Assembly: GCA_034437455.1 (NCBI GenBank)
Contig: DAOTUB010000120.1
Coordinates: 1 to 35,215 of the forward strand
Source of the DNA: DAOTUB01 sp034437455
Lineage (GTDB): Bacteria; Chloroflexota; Anaerolineae; B4-G1
DNA: 35,215 nt
Direction of reading: 5' to 3'
Of the stretch, positions 13,546-21,314 are shown in pieces. Position 1 is the stretch's first letter. Each line of letters begins with the position of its first letter. The translations under genes and the position numbers were made by a program. The notes under the pieces were generated by a model. That model worked only from the letters and a program-made list of their open reading frames with translations, was not told the DNA's origin and searched no databases.

Positions 13546-15639
13546 ATGGTCACGCGAATCTCACTGGAACGCATTCGGAATATCGGCGTCATCGCCCATA
13601 TCGATGCGGGAAAGACAACCACGACAGAACGAATTTTGTTCTACACCGGGCGGACCCATCGGATGGGCAGTGTGGACGATGGGACGACTGTCACCGATTG
13701 GATGGTGCAGGAGCGGGAGCGAGGCATCACGATCACGGCGGCGGCGGTGACGTGCTTCTGGGATCGCCAGAGGCGACGGTATCAGATTAACATCGTGGAT
13801 ACACCCGGGCACATCGACTTTACAGCCGAAGTGCAGCGTAGTCTGCGCGTGCTCGATGGCGGCGTCGTCGTTTTCGACGCGGTAGCCGGGGTAGAGCCAC
13901 AGTCAGAGACGGTATGGCGACAGGCGCGAGCGTTTGGCGTGCCCTTGGTCGCCTTTATTAACAAAATGGACAAGTTGGGCGCCGACTTTGCCCACGCCGT
14001 CCAGACGATCCGCGAGCGGTTGGTCTCCAACCCGGTCGCCATCCAATGGCCTATCGGCTGCGAGGCCGATTTCCAGGGTGTGGTTGACCTCCTGGAGATG
14101 GAGGCCGTCGTTTGGTCGGATGAACTGGGGGCCTCGCCTGAGAGCATAGAGATGCCGCCCGAGCTGGAAGCTGAGGCGTACGAGGCCCGGGAGCGAGCTG
14201 TGGAGCAGATCGTCGAGACTGACGACGAGTTGATGGCGCTCTATTTGGAAAGGCAAGAGATCCCGGCGGCTCGACTGCGACGAGCGCTGCGGCGGGCGAC
14301 GCTATCTGGGCAATTGCAGCCGGTCCTGTGTGGGACGGCATTGCGCAACAAAGGGGTTCAGCCCTTGCTCGATGCGGTGGTGGATTATCTGCCGTCGCCG
14401 CTGGATGTCCCGCCGGTGGAAGGGGAAAACCCCTACACTCAGAAGATAGAGGCTCGTCCGGCGAGTCCGAACGAACCATTGGCAGCATTGGTCTTTAAAA
14501 TTGCAAGTGATCCTTACGTAGGTCGCCTGGCCTACTTTCGAGTCTATTCCGGCAAGGTGAAAGTGGGTTCGCGGGTGATGAACACCGCCAAACGTCGTCA
14601 GGAGAGGGTGGGGCGGTTGCTCCGCATGTTCGCCGATCGCCGCGAGGAGATCGAGGAACTGAGCGCCGGAGACATCGGCGCGACGCTGGGACTGAAAGAT
14701 ACCTTCACGGGAGAGACGTTGTGCATGCCCAGCGGGCCGATTATCCTGGAGTCGATCTCGTTTCCGGAGCCGGTGATCTCGGTGGCGGTCGAGCCGAGGA
14801 CGATAGCCGATGAACAGCGATTGACCGAGGGCTTGCAACGTCTGGCCGAAGAAGATCCCACCTTTGTCGTGCGGACGGACGAGAACACCGGGCAGACCCT
14901 CATCTCCGGTATGGGCGAGTTGCACCTAGAGATCCTGACCGACCGGCTGATGCGCGAGTTTGGCGTGAGCGGGCGGGTGAGCCGCCCCCGGGTCAGTTAT
15001 CGCGAGACGATCACCCAGCGGGCCAAGGGCGAGGGACTGTTCGACCGACAGACCGGGGGACGGCCTCATTTTGGCCGGGTTTGGCTGGAAGTGGAACCGC
15101 TGCCTGCGGGCGGCAATTTTTCCTTTCAAGACGCCACGCGACGGGGGGGAGGTTGGGAGTTGTCCCAGGAATTTGTCGAGGCGGTGGAGCGAGGTTGCCG
15201 CGAGGCCATGGAGAGTGGAGTGTTGGCCGGTTACAGATTGGTGGACGTGGGGGTCAGATTGCTCGATGCAGAGTTGGATGAGGACACGTCGTCGGAATTG
15301 GCCTTCAAAGTGGCCGGCGCCCAGGCTTTCGGCCGGGCCGTGGAAAAAGCCGAGCCGGTGCTTTTGGAGCCGTTGATGGATTTGGAAGTCGTTGTGCCAG
15401 AGACCTATACCGGCGAGGTGATGTCGGACCTTAACGCTCGCGGAGCCGAGATTCGAGAGATGGCGGCTCGGGCGGGAGGAATACAAGTGATACACGCCTT
15501 TGTCCCCCTGGCCAAGATGTTTGGGTATGCTACCAGTGTGCGCAGCTTGACCCAGGGACGGGGCACGTTTACAATGGAATTCGATCATTATGCAGAAGTG
15601 GACCAGCATCGGATGGACGCTATCGCCTTATTTGATTGA
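13546..15639 (+). CDS. fusA: Elongation factor G
   Basis: This 697-residue translocation GTPase has P-loop AHIDAGKTTTT (17-27), switch I RGITI (59-63), G3 DTPGH (85-89) and G4 NKMD (139-142). Domains II to V are all present, ending with MFGYATSVRSLTQGRGTFTMEFDHY. Length and context (rpsG-fusA-tuf) fit the main EF-G. The domain IV tip loop, usually YDGSYHDVDSSE, reads LDAELDEDTSSE (573-584), so the histidine matching E. coli His583 is Asp578. GGRGQYG of domain IV also reads GGRPHFG. The Shine-Dalgarno before the ATG is weak (TTGAG). It could be a divergent EF-G or a second form, but its place in the str cluster supports fusA. Confidence 0.95.
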   Translation: MVTRISLERIRNIGVIAHIDAGKTTTTERILFYTGRTHRMGSVDDGTTVTDWMVQERERGITITAAAVTCFWDRQRRRYQINIVDTPGHIDFTAEVQRSLRVLDGGVVVFDAVAGVEPQSETVWRQARAFGVPLVAFINKMDKLGADFAHAVQTIRERLVSNPVAIQWPIGCEADFQGVVDLLEMEAVVWSDELGASPESIEMPPELEAEAYEARERAVEQIVETDDELMALYLERQEIPAARLRRALRRATLSGQLQPVLCGTALRNKGVQPLLDAVVDYLPSPLDVPPVEGENPYTQKIEARPASPNEPLAALVFKIASDPYVGRLAYFRVYSGKVKVGSRVMNTAKRRQERVGRLLRMFADRREEIEELSAGDIGATLGLKDTFTGETLCMPSGPIILESISFPEPVISVAVEPRTIADEQRLTEGLQRLAEEDPTFVVRTDENTGQTLISGMGELHLEILTDRLMREFGVSGRVSRPRVSYRETITQRAKGEGLFDRQTGGRPHFGRVWLEVEPLPAGGNFSFQDATRRGGGWELSQEFVEAVERGCREAMESGVLAGYRLVDVGVRLLDAELDEDTSSELAFKVAGAQAFGRAVEKAEPVLLEPLMDLEVVVPETYTGEVMSDLNARGAEIREMAARAGGIQVIHAFVPLAKMFGYATSVRSLTQGRGTFTMEFDHYAEVDQHRMDAIALFD

Positions 15640-15691
15640 GGCGGGCGGAGGCTGGCACGTATTAAAATGATAATTGAGGAAGGAGCGAAAA

Positions 15692-16909
15692 ATGGCAAAA
15701 GAGAAATTCGAACGTACAAAGCCCCATGTTAACGTGGGTACCATCGGCCACATTGACCATGGTAAGACGACACTCACTGCGGCCCTGACCCAAGTGCTAT
15801 CTCTGAAGGGTTGGGCCGAGTATCAGGCATACGACGAAGTGGCAAGGGCCGATGCGAAAATGTTCCGTCGGGATGCGACCAAGATCCTGACCGTAGCTAT
15901 CGCGCACGTCGAGTACGAGACAGAGAATCGGCACTATGCTCACATCGACTGCCCAGGTCACCGCGACTATATCAAGAACATGATCACCGGCGCCGCCCAG
16001 ATGGACGGGGCGATCCTCGTCGTTTCGGCGGCGGACGGCCCGATGCCCCAGACGCGGGAGCACGTCCTCCTGGCTACCCAGGTGAACGTGCCGGCCATTG
16101 TGATCTTTTTGAATAAGGTGGACCTGATGGACGATCCCGAGCTGCTGGAGCTGGTCGAGCTTGAGTTGCGGGAACTGCTCGACGGGTACGGCTTCCCCGG
16201 CGACGAGACGCCGATCGTGCACGGAAGCGCTCTGAACGCGCTCAACAGCGAGAGCACCGACCCCGATGCCCCCGAGTACCAATGCATCTGGGAGTTGATG
16301 CGGGCGGTGGACGAATACATCCCCACGCCGGTGCGCGACGAGGACAAGCCTTTCCTCATGTCCGTCGAGGACGTGTTCTCGATCAAGGGCCGCGGGACGG
16401 TCGTCACGGGCCGTGTCGAACGCGGCACGATGAAGCCAATGACCGAGGTGGAGATCGTCGGCTTGCAGGAAGAATCTCGCAAGACCATCTGCACCGATAT
16501 GGAGATGTTCCGCAAAAAGCTGGACGTGGTGATGGCGGGCGACAACGCTGGCCTGTTGCTGCGAGGCGTCGATCGAGACGAGGTGCAGCGTGGTCAGGTG
16601 ATCGCGATTCCAGGCAGCATCCAACCTCACAAGCACTTTATGAGCGAGGTATACGTGCTGCGCCGGGACGAGGGGGGGCGTCACAAGGCGTTCTTCAGCG
16701 GCTACCGCCCGCAGTTCTACGTCCGCACCCTGGACGTGACGGGGGAGATCACCCTGCCTGAAGGCGTCGAGATGGTCATGCCGGGCGACAGCGTCAACCT
16801 GGAGATAGAATTGCTCGAGCCGGTGGCTATCGAGAAGGGCTTCCGTTTTGCCATTCGCGAGGGCGGCCTGACGGTCGGCGCGGGCGCTGTGACAGAGATC
16901 CTGGACTAG
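15692..16909 (+). CDS. tuf: Elongation factor Tu, with atypical switch I
   Basis: This 405-residue GTPase carries aminoacyl-tRNA to the ribosome. P-loop GHIDHGKT (19-26), G3 DCPGH (86-90), G4 NKVD (141-144) and G5-like GSAL are all present, and domains 2 and 3 are complete (GRGTVVTGRVERG; GYRPQFYVRTLDVTG). Switch I is abnormal. Between YDE (47-49) and HVEYE (72-76), where EF-Tu nearly always has EEKARGITINTA, this protein has a 5-residue-longer segment ending RRDATKILTVAIA. Counting back from HVEYE, the Mg/GTP-binding Thr is kept as T67, but Arg-Gly is replaced by Lys-Ile. The ATG at 15692 follows AGGAAGGAG; a TTG 18 bp upstream is in frame but falls inside that signal. No frameshift can explain the change. 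Confidence 0.95.
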   Translation: MAKEKFERTKPHVNVGTIGHIDHGKTTLTAALTQVLSLKGWAEYQAYDEVARADAKMFRRDATKILTVAIAHVEYETENRHYAHIDCPGHRDYIKNMITGAAQMDGAILVVSAADGPMPQTREHVLLATQVNVPAIVIFLNKVDLMDDPELLELVELELRELLDGYGFPGDETPIVHGSALNALNSESTDPDAPEYQCIWELMRAVDEYIPTPVRDEDKPFLMSVEDVFSIKGRGTVVTGRVERGTMKPMTEVEIVGLQEESRKTICTDMEMFRKKLDVVMAGDNAGLLLRGVDRDEVQRGQVIAIPGSIQPHKHFMSEVYVLRRDEGGRHKAFFSGYRPQFYVRTLDVTGEITLPEGVEMVMPGDSVNLEIELLEPVAIEKGFRFAIREGGLTVGAGAVTEILD

Positions 16910-16945
16910 GGCGACGTTCTAATTTTTGAAGGATGATATTGAAGT

Positions 16946-17254
16946 ATGGCAAAGCAGAGGATCCGCATCCGGTTGAAAGCCTATGATCATCGTGTGCTCG
17001 ATGAATCAGCTAAACGCATTGTGGAAAGCGCCGAGCGGACAGGGGCCAGAGTGGCAGGACCGGTGCCCCTGCCGACCAAGCTCGAGCGGTTTACAGTTCG
17101 CCGTTCGACGTTCGTCCACAAGGACTCGCATGAACACTTTGAGATCCGCACGCATAAGCGGCTCATTGATGTGATTGAGCCTGATGACAAGACGATCGAT
17201 TCCTTGATGCGGCTGAATCTACCAGCCGGTGTGGACATCGAAATCACGCTATAA
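16946..17254 (+). CDS. rpsJ: 30S ribosomal protein S10
   Basis: This 102-residue protein (NusE) belongs to the 30S head and joins NusB in antitermination complexes. It shows the typical start IRIRLKAYDH, GPVPLPTKLERFTV, and the loop STFVHKDSHEHFEIRTHKRLIDV. It begins the S10 cluster 36 bp after tuf, so str and S10 genes are continuous here. A stable hairpin lies between it and rplC. Confidence 0.97.
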   Translation: MAKQRIRIRLKAYDHRVLDESAKRIVESAERTGARVAGPVPLPTKLERFTVRRSTFVHKDSHEHFEIRTHKRLIDVIEPDDKTIDSLMRLNLPAGVDIEITL

Positions 17255-17280
17255 GCAAGTTGACATAAGAGCAAAAACGC

Positions 17281-17317
17281 GGAGGAGAGAGGCAGGGATT
17301 TACCTGCTCTCTCCTCC
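17281..17317 (+). promoter_or_regulatory. Strong hairpin between rpsJ and rplC
   Basis: GGAGGAGAGAGGCAGG (17281-17296) pairs with CCTGCTCTCTCCTCC (17303-17317) around the 6-nt loop GATTTA, a 15-bp stem with one bulged G. No T run follows, so it is unlikely to be a terminator. Its 5' arm carries Shine-Dalgarno-like GGAGG locked in the stem. A role in mRNA processing, stability or protein binding is possible but unproven. Confidence 0.65.
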
Positions 17318-17378
17318 AGAATTGTCTCTCTTGGGTCAAAGAGTCCAACTGCTTGACTAACGAATGGGAAGGTATGCT

Positions 17379-18041
17379 GTGAAGGCAATTCTGGGTAGAA
17401 AAGTCGGCATGACACAGATATTCAACGAGCACGGTGAGGCCATCCCCGTGACCGTCATTGAGGCCGGTCCATGTTACGTGGCCCAGATCAAGACGCCGGA
17501 GAAGGATGGATACCATGCCGTTCAGCTAGGTTTTGAAGAGGTAAAGCCCCAGCGCATGAGCAGCGGCGAGAAAGGCCATCTGAAACGGAACCAGTTGCCT
17601 CCGTTGCGCCACCTGCGCGAGTTCCGTTTCCGGGAGCGCCGGGAGGATATCGAGGAAGGACAGCGCATCCTGGTGGATGTCTTTGAGGCGGGCGACCAGG
17701 TGGACGTGGTAGGCACCTCGAAAGGGCGCGGCTTTGCCGGCGGGGTCAAGCGATATGGTTTCAAGGGCGGCCCCAAGACGCATGGACAATCGGACCGCCA
17801 TCGCGCTCCAGGCTCTATCGGCGGGACGACCCACGTTTCTCGCGTGTGGAAGGGCCAGCGCATGCCTGGTCGTATGGGCGGTGTGCGCGTCTCGGCCCAG
17901 AACCTGCGCGTCGAATTGGTGGATGCGGAGCGGAACTTGCTGGCCGTGCAGGGGAGTGTGCCTGGCGCCAATGGGGGACTGGTGATCGTCAAGCAGGCTC
18001 GCAAGTCAGGTGAGTTGGCCAAGCAACGAGGTGAGGCATAG
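17379..18041 (+). CDS. rplC: 50S ribosomal protein L3
   Basis: This 220-residue protein binds 23S rRNA near the peptidyl-transferase centre. The start chosen is GTG at 17379, giving the family start KAILGRKVGMTQIF after fMet, with GGGAAGG (17366-17372) at ideal spacing. An in-frame ATG at 17364 has no ribosome-binding site and itself lies over that signal. The central loop GFKGGPKTHGQSDRHRAPGS, VSRVWKGQRMPGRMG, and the C-terminal VPGANGGLVIVK are as expected. Confidence 0.96.
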   Translation: MKAILGRKVGMTQIFNEHGEAIPVTVIEAGPCYVAQIKTPEKDGYHAVQLGFEEVKPQRMSSGEKGHLKRNQLPPLRHLREFRFRERREDIEEGQRILVDVFEAGDQVDVVGTSKGRGFAGGVKRYGFKGGPKTHGQSDRHRAPGSIGGTTHVSRVWKGQRMPGRMGGVRVSAQNLRVELVDAERNLLAVQGSVPGANGGLVIVKQARKSGELAKQRGEA

Positions 18042-18065
18042 TTGGGAGGCCCCGAGGGGAGAATC

Positions 18066-18686
18066 ATGATTATTCCGGTGTACGATATCCGAGGTGAAAA
18101 GGCGGGCGATGTCGAATTGCGATCTGACATCTTTGAAGCGCCGATCAGCGTGCCGTTGATGCATCAAGCGTTTGTTCGCCAGCGCGCGAACGCCCGCCAG
18201 GGGACGCACACAGCGCAGACGCGCAGCGAGGTAAATCGCACCACGGCCAAGTGGTATCGCCAGAAGGGTACCGGGCGGGCGCGACACGGCAGTCGCAGCG
18301 CCAACCTGTTCGTCGGCGGTGCGGTGGCTCACGGGCCGAGGCCGCGCAAGTATACAAAAAAGATGCCGCGCAAAATGCGACGCGCTGCGCTACGTTCTGC
18401 TTTATCGATCAAGGCGGTGGAGGATCAGATCGTCGTGATGGACGCGCTAGAGATGGGAACCCCCAGGACGAAAGACATGGTCGCGCTCCTGGAGAACTTG
18501 GGCCTGGGGCAGAGCGTGCTGATCCTGCTGTCGGAGCGGAACGAGGCCGTGGAGAAATCGGCCCATAACCTGCCGCAGGTCAAGACGTTGCGAGCCAATT
18601 ATCTCAACGTCCGCGATTTATTGGGATATGATTACGTGTTGGCGCCGCTGGATGCACTCCAAGTGATCGAGGATATTCTTGGATAG
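18066..18686 (+). CDS. rplD: 50S ribosomal protein L4
   Basis: The product is 206 residues. L4 sends a loop to the narrow part of the exit tunnel; here the loop holds WYRQKGTGRARHGS followed by a divergent SANLFVGGAVAHGP. In E. coli L4 also represses the S10 operon; no matching leader structure is recognised here. The ATG at 18066 follows GAGGGGAG and is preferred over the in-frame TTG at 18042, which directly follows the rplC stop and would add eight atypical residues. Confidence 0.95.
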   Translation: MIIPVYDIRGEKAGDVELRSDIFEAPISVPLMHQAFVRQRANARQGTHTAQTRSEVNRTTAKWYRQKGTGRARHGSRSANLFVGGAVAHGPRPRKYTKKMPRKMRRAALRSALSIKAVEDQIVVMDALEMGTPRTKDMVALLENLGLGQSVLILLSERNEAVEKSAHNLPQVKTLRANYLNVRDLLGYDYVLAPLDALQVIEDILG

Positions 18687-18734
18687 CAGTACACTGACTA
18701 CTGACATCTGGCTACTGATTACTGAAGGTGAACG

Positions 18735-19016
18735 ATGAACGCTTACGAAGTTATCATCCGGCCCATTGATACAGAAAAGACACGCTATCAAGCGTCCGAG
18801 TTGGGGCAGTACGTCTTTGAGGTACACTTGGATGCGAACAAGATCGAGATCAAGCGGGCGATTGAACATATTTTTGACGTGGACGTGGCGAGGGTCAACG
18901 TGATGATTATGCCGGCCAAGCAGGGGTGGAGAAAGTACCGTCCGCCGTGGAAAAAGGCCGTGGTCACTTTGGCGGAAGGCGAGCGGCTGGACTTGTTTGA
19001 GGGCGTAGTCGCATAG
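18735..19016 (+). CDS. rplW: 50S ribosomal protein L23
   Basis: This 93-residue protein at the tunnel exit is the docking site for trigger factor and SRP. It shows the start YEVIIRPIDTEKT, the YVFEVHLDANKIEIKRAIE fold core and GWRKYRPPWKKAVVTL. The gap before it (18687-18734) contains a short direct-repeat sequence, CTGACTACTGAC then CTACTGATTACTGA, with no gene in it. Confidence 0.95.
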   Translation: MNAYEVIIRPIDTEKTRYQASELGQYVFEVHLDANKIEIKRAIEHIFDVDVARVNVMIMPAKQGWRKYRPPWKKAVVTLAEGERLDLFEGVVA

Positions 19017-19047
19017 GGGCCTACACCACGATGGGAGGTAGCATAGC

Positions 19048-19884
19048 ATGGCGGTAAAGACATATAACCCGACTTCGCCAGGGCAGCGATTTCGAACCGA
19101 TCTGACGGGAGACGAGATCACTCGTACCAAACCCGAGCGCAGTTTGTTGCGCCCGTTGCGCAAGCGCGCGGGTCGTAATACGCACGGACGTATTACGGTG
19201 CGTCATCGGGGCGGCGGGCACAAGCGCATGTACAGGTTGATTGATTTCAAGCGGGACAAGGTGGATATTCCCGCTCGAGTGAAGAGCATTGAGTACGACC
19301 CCAATCGCTCGGCGCGCATTGCGTTGCTGGCCTACGCGGACGGCGAAAAGCGGTACATCATCGCGCCGCTGGGATTGAAGGTGGGCGACACGCTGATGAG
19401 CGGCGAGAACGCCGAGATCGAAGTGGGGCACGCGCTGCCCCTGGAGCGTATCCCTCCAGGGACGATGGTGCACAACGTCGAGTTGGTCCCGGGGCGGGGC
19501 GGACAACTGGCCCGCTCGGCGGGTACCTCGGTGCAGATCCTGGCCAAGGAGGGGAAGTATGCGACACTGCGCCTGCCCAGCGGCGAGGTACGCATGGTAC
19601 CGCGGGGATGCATGGCCACCATTGGCGAGGTCGGCAATGTGGAACACGGCAACATCAAGCTGGGTAAGGCTGGCCGCAAGCGCTGGCGAGGGTGGAGGCC
19701 GACGGTGCGTGGTTCGGCGATGTCGCCTCGCGACCATCCCCACGGGGGCGGTGAGGGGCGCACGCCGATCGGTATGCCAAGCCCCAAGTCGCCCTGGGGA
19801 AAAAAGACCCTGGGCAAAAAGACGCGGCGCAACAAAGATTCTGAAAAGTACATTGTGCGCCGGCGCGGCAAACGACGACGATAA
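19048..19884 (+). CDS. rplB: 50S ribosomal protein L2
   Basis: At 278 residues this is the normal length. L2 bridges the subunits and supports peptidyl transfer. The C-terminal hallmark is present as SAMSPRDHPHGGGEG, keeping the His-rich loop, though Ser and Arg replace the more usual Val, Asn and Val in front of DHPHGG. The start is MAVKTYNPTSPGQRF behind GGGAGG. It sits between rplW and rpsS as usual. Confidence 0.97.
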   Translation: MAVKTYNPTSPGQRFRTDLTGDEITRTKPERSLLRPLRKRAGRNTHGRITVRHRGGGHKRMYRLIDFKRDKVDIPARVKSIEYDPNRSARIALLAYADGEKRYIIAPLGLKVGDTLMSGENAEIEVGHALPLERIPPGTMVHNVELVPGRGGQLARSAGTSVQILAKEGKYATLRLPSGEVRMVPRGCMATIGEVGNVEHGNIKLGKAGRKRWRGWRPTVRGSAMSPRDHPHGGGEGRTPIGMPSPKSPWGKKTLGKKTRRNKDSEKYIVRRRGKRRR

Positions 19885-19914
19885 GAGATAGAGTAAAAAG
19901 AGGGGAGACGGAGA

Positions 19915-20220
19915 ATGGCACAATCGTCATCGAGGAGAGCGGTACGGTATCCGTACATAGATCCAAAGTTACTGCAAAAGATCGAAGACTTGAACCTGAG
20001 AGGGGAGAAGCAGGTGATCCGCACCTGGTCCCGGTCTTCGACGATTTTCCCGCAGATGGTTGGGCATACCATCGCCGTGCACGATGGCCGGCGGCACGTG
20101 CCGACCTATATCACAGAGGATATGGTAGGACACAAATTAGGTGAATTTGCTCCCACGCGCACCTTCCGAGGTCACATAAAAAGGGAAAAGAAAGGTCGAG
20201 TGGGAGTACAACGAAGGTAG
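19915..20220 (+). CDS. rpsS: 30S ribosomal protein S19, unusual N-terminus
   Basis: This 101-residue protein of the 30S head contacts S13 and 16S rRNA. The core is standard (IRTWSRSSTIFPQMVGHTIAVHDG in two parts, then DMVGHKLGEFAPTRTFRGH). The N-terminus is MAQSSSRRAVRYPYIDPKLL, where most bacteria have a start with SLKKGPFVD; the KKGPF motif is missing. A good GGGGAG precedes the ATG, so a misplaced start is unlikely. Confidence 0.95.
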   Translation: MAQSSSRRAVRYPYIDPKLLQKIEDLNLRGEKQVIRTWSRSSTIFPQMVGHTIAVHDGRRHVPTYITEDMVGHKLGEFAPTRTFRGHIKREKKGRVGVQRR

Positions 20221-20230
20221 GAGATAGGGT

Positions 20231-20584
20231 ATGGCTGAGATAAAGGCCCAGGCGAAACACGTGCCGATGCCAGCACGCAAGATTCGGCGGGTGATCGACC
20301 AGATGCGAGGGTTGGGCGTCGAGGCAGCGCTGGATATGCTGTTCTTTCTTCCTCACGCTGCGGCGACTCCGGTACAGAAACTGATTTACTCCGCCATTGC
20401 GAATGCGGAGGAGAACTTTGGTATTCCACGTGACGAGTTGTACATAGCCAAGATCATGGCCGATGAAGGGCCAGGTGTGATGCCTGGAAAAGGCTGGCGG
20501 CGACGGTATGGCGCGCGCGGCCGCGTGCGGCCCATTCGCAAGCGTTCCTCGCACATCACCGTGGTGTTGGATGAGATAGAGTAA
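20231..20584 (+). CDS. rplV: 50S ribosomal protein L22, altered tunnel hairpin
   Basis: This is a 117-residue protein. L22 reaches into the exit tunnel with a beta-hairpin. Here the hairpin region after DEGP (78-81) reads GVMPGKGWRRRYGARGR (82-98), about five residues longer than E. coli's and lacking its MKRIMPRAKGR tip. The ending PIRKRSSHITVVL is normal. The start MAEIKAQAKHVPMPARKIR fits the family. It lies 10 bp after rpsS. Confidence 0.95.
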   Translation: MAEIKAQAKHVPMPARKIRRVIDQMRGLGVEAALDMLFFLPHAAATPVQKLIYSAIANAEENFGIPRDELYIAKIMADEGPGVMPGKGWRRRYGARGRVRPIRKRSSHITVVLDEIE

Positions 20585-20595
20585 GGAGGAAGGAT

Positions 20596-21261
20596 TTGGG
20601 GCGCAAAGTACATCCTTATGGGTTCAGAATCGGCGTGATCCGTGATTGGAAATCGCATTGGTATGCCGAGAACGATGATTACGCCGACATGCTGCACGAG
20701 GATTTGGAAATTCGTCGGTTTATCATGGATACGGTCTCGACGCGTGCGGGTGTTTCTCGTATTGATATTGAACGATTCCCGAAGCAAGTTTCCGTGACCC
20801 TCTGGACGGCAAAGCCTGGTATCGTCATTGGGCGCAAGGGCTCTGCTGTCAAACAATTGCGGCAGGAATTGGAAGAGGTGACAGATAAACGCATCTCCAT
20901 TGATGTGCAAGAAGTGGAGCAGCCGGAATTAGATGCCCGGTTGGTGGCGAACAACATCGTCTCTCAATTGGAACGACGTATTTACCATGGTCGGGCGATG
21001 GCGCGGGCCGTGACGGCGACGATGCGCGCCGGGGCGCAGGGCGTCAAGGTCGAGTGCAAGGGGCGTCTGGCTGGATCTCAGATGGCGCGCCGGGAATGGC
21101 GGCGCGAGGGACGGGTGCCGTTGCAGACGTTGCGCGCCGACATTGATTATGCCCTGGATGAAGCCCATACCACGTACGGCAACATCGGGGTGAAGGTTTG
21201 GATCTATAAGGGTGAGGTATTGTCTGAGGAAGAAGAGCAGGCAGAGCCGTTCGTCGTCTAG
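20596..21261 (+). CDS. rpsC: 30S ribosomal protein S3
   Basis: This 221-residue protein surrounds the mRNA entry channel. It starts at a TTG (20596) behind TAAGGAGGAAGG, giving the family N-terminus GRKVHPYGFRIGVIRDW. The KH motif PGIVIGRKGSAVKQL and the C-terminal domain with RADIDYALDEAHTTYGNIGVKVWIYKGE are complete, followed by a short acidic tail. TTG use with so strong a ribosome-binding site may set its translation rate. Confidence 0.96.
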   Translation: MGRKVHPYGFRIGVIRDWKSHWYAENDDYADMLHEDLEIRRFIMDTVSTRAGVSRIDIERFPKQVSVTLWTAKPGIVIGRKGSAVKQLRQELEEVTDKRISIDVQEVEQPELDARLVANNIVSQLERRIYHGRAMARAVTATMRAGAQGVKVECKGRLAGSQMARREWRREGRVPLQTLRADIDYALDEAHTTYGNIGVKVWIYKGEVLSEEEEQAEPFVV

Positions 21262-21314
21262 CAATACCGTTGGATAGTTCGATGTGACTGTCTGACTCGT
21301 TGAGGAGCAAGACT

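Noticed and set aside
15632..15668. Possible tuf promoter at the fusA end (TTGATT and TAAAAT)
   Set aside because: The spacing is 25 bp; other hexamer choices give 21 bp. Not a credible promoter.
15692..16909. EF-Tu switch I change explained as a frameshift
   Set aside because: All three frames were read across 15830-15910. None encodes RGITI, and flanking conserved blocks are in one frame.
17364..17378. ATG at 17364 as the rplC start
   Set aside because: No ribosome-binding site upstream, and it overlaps the GGGAAGG that serves the GTG at 17379, which also gives the family N-terminus.
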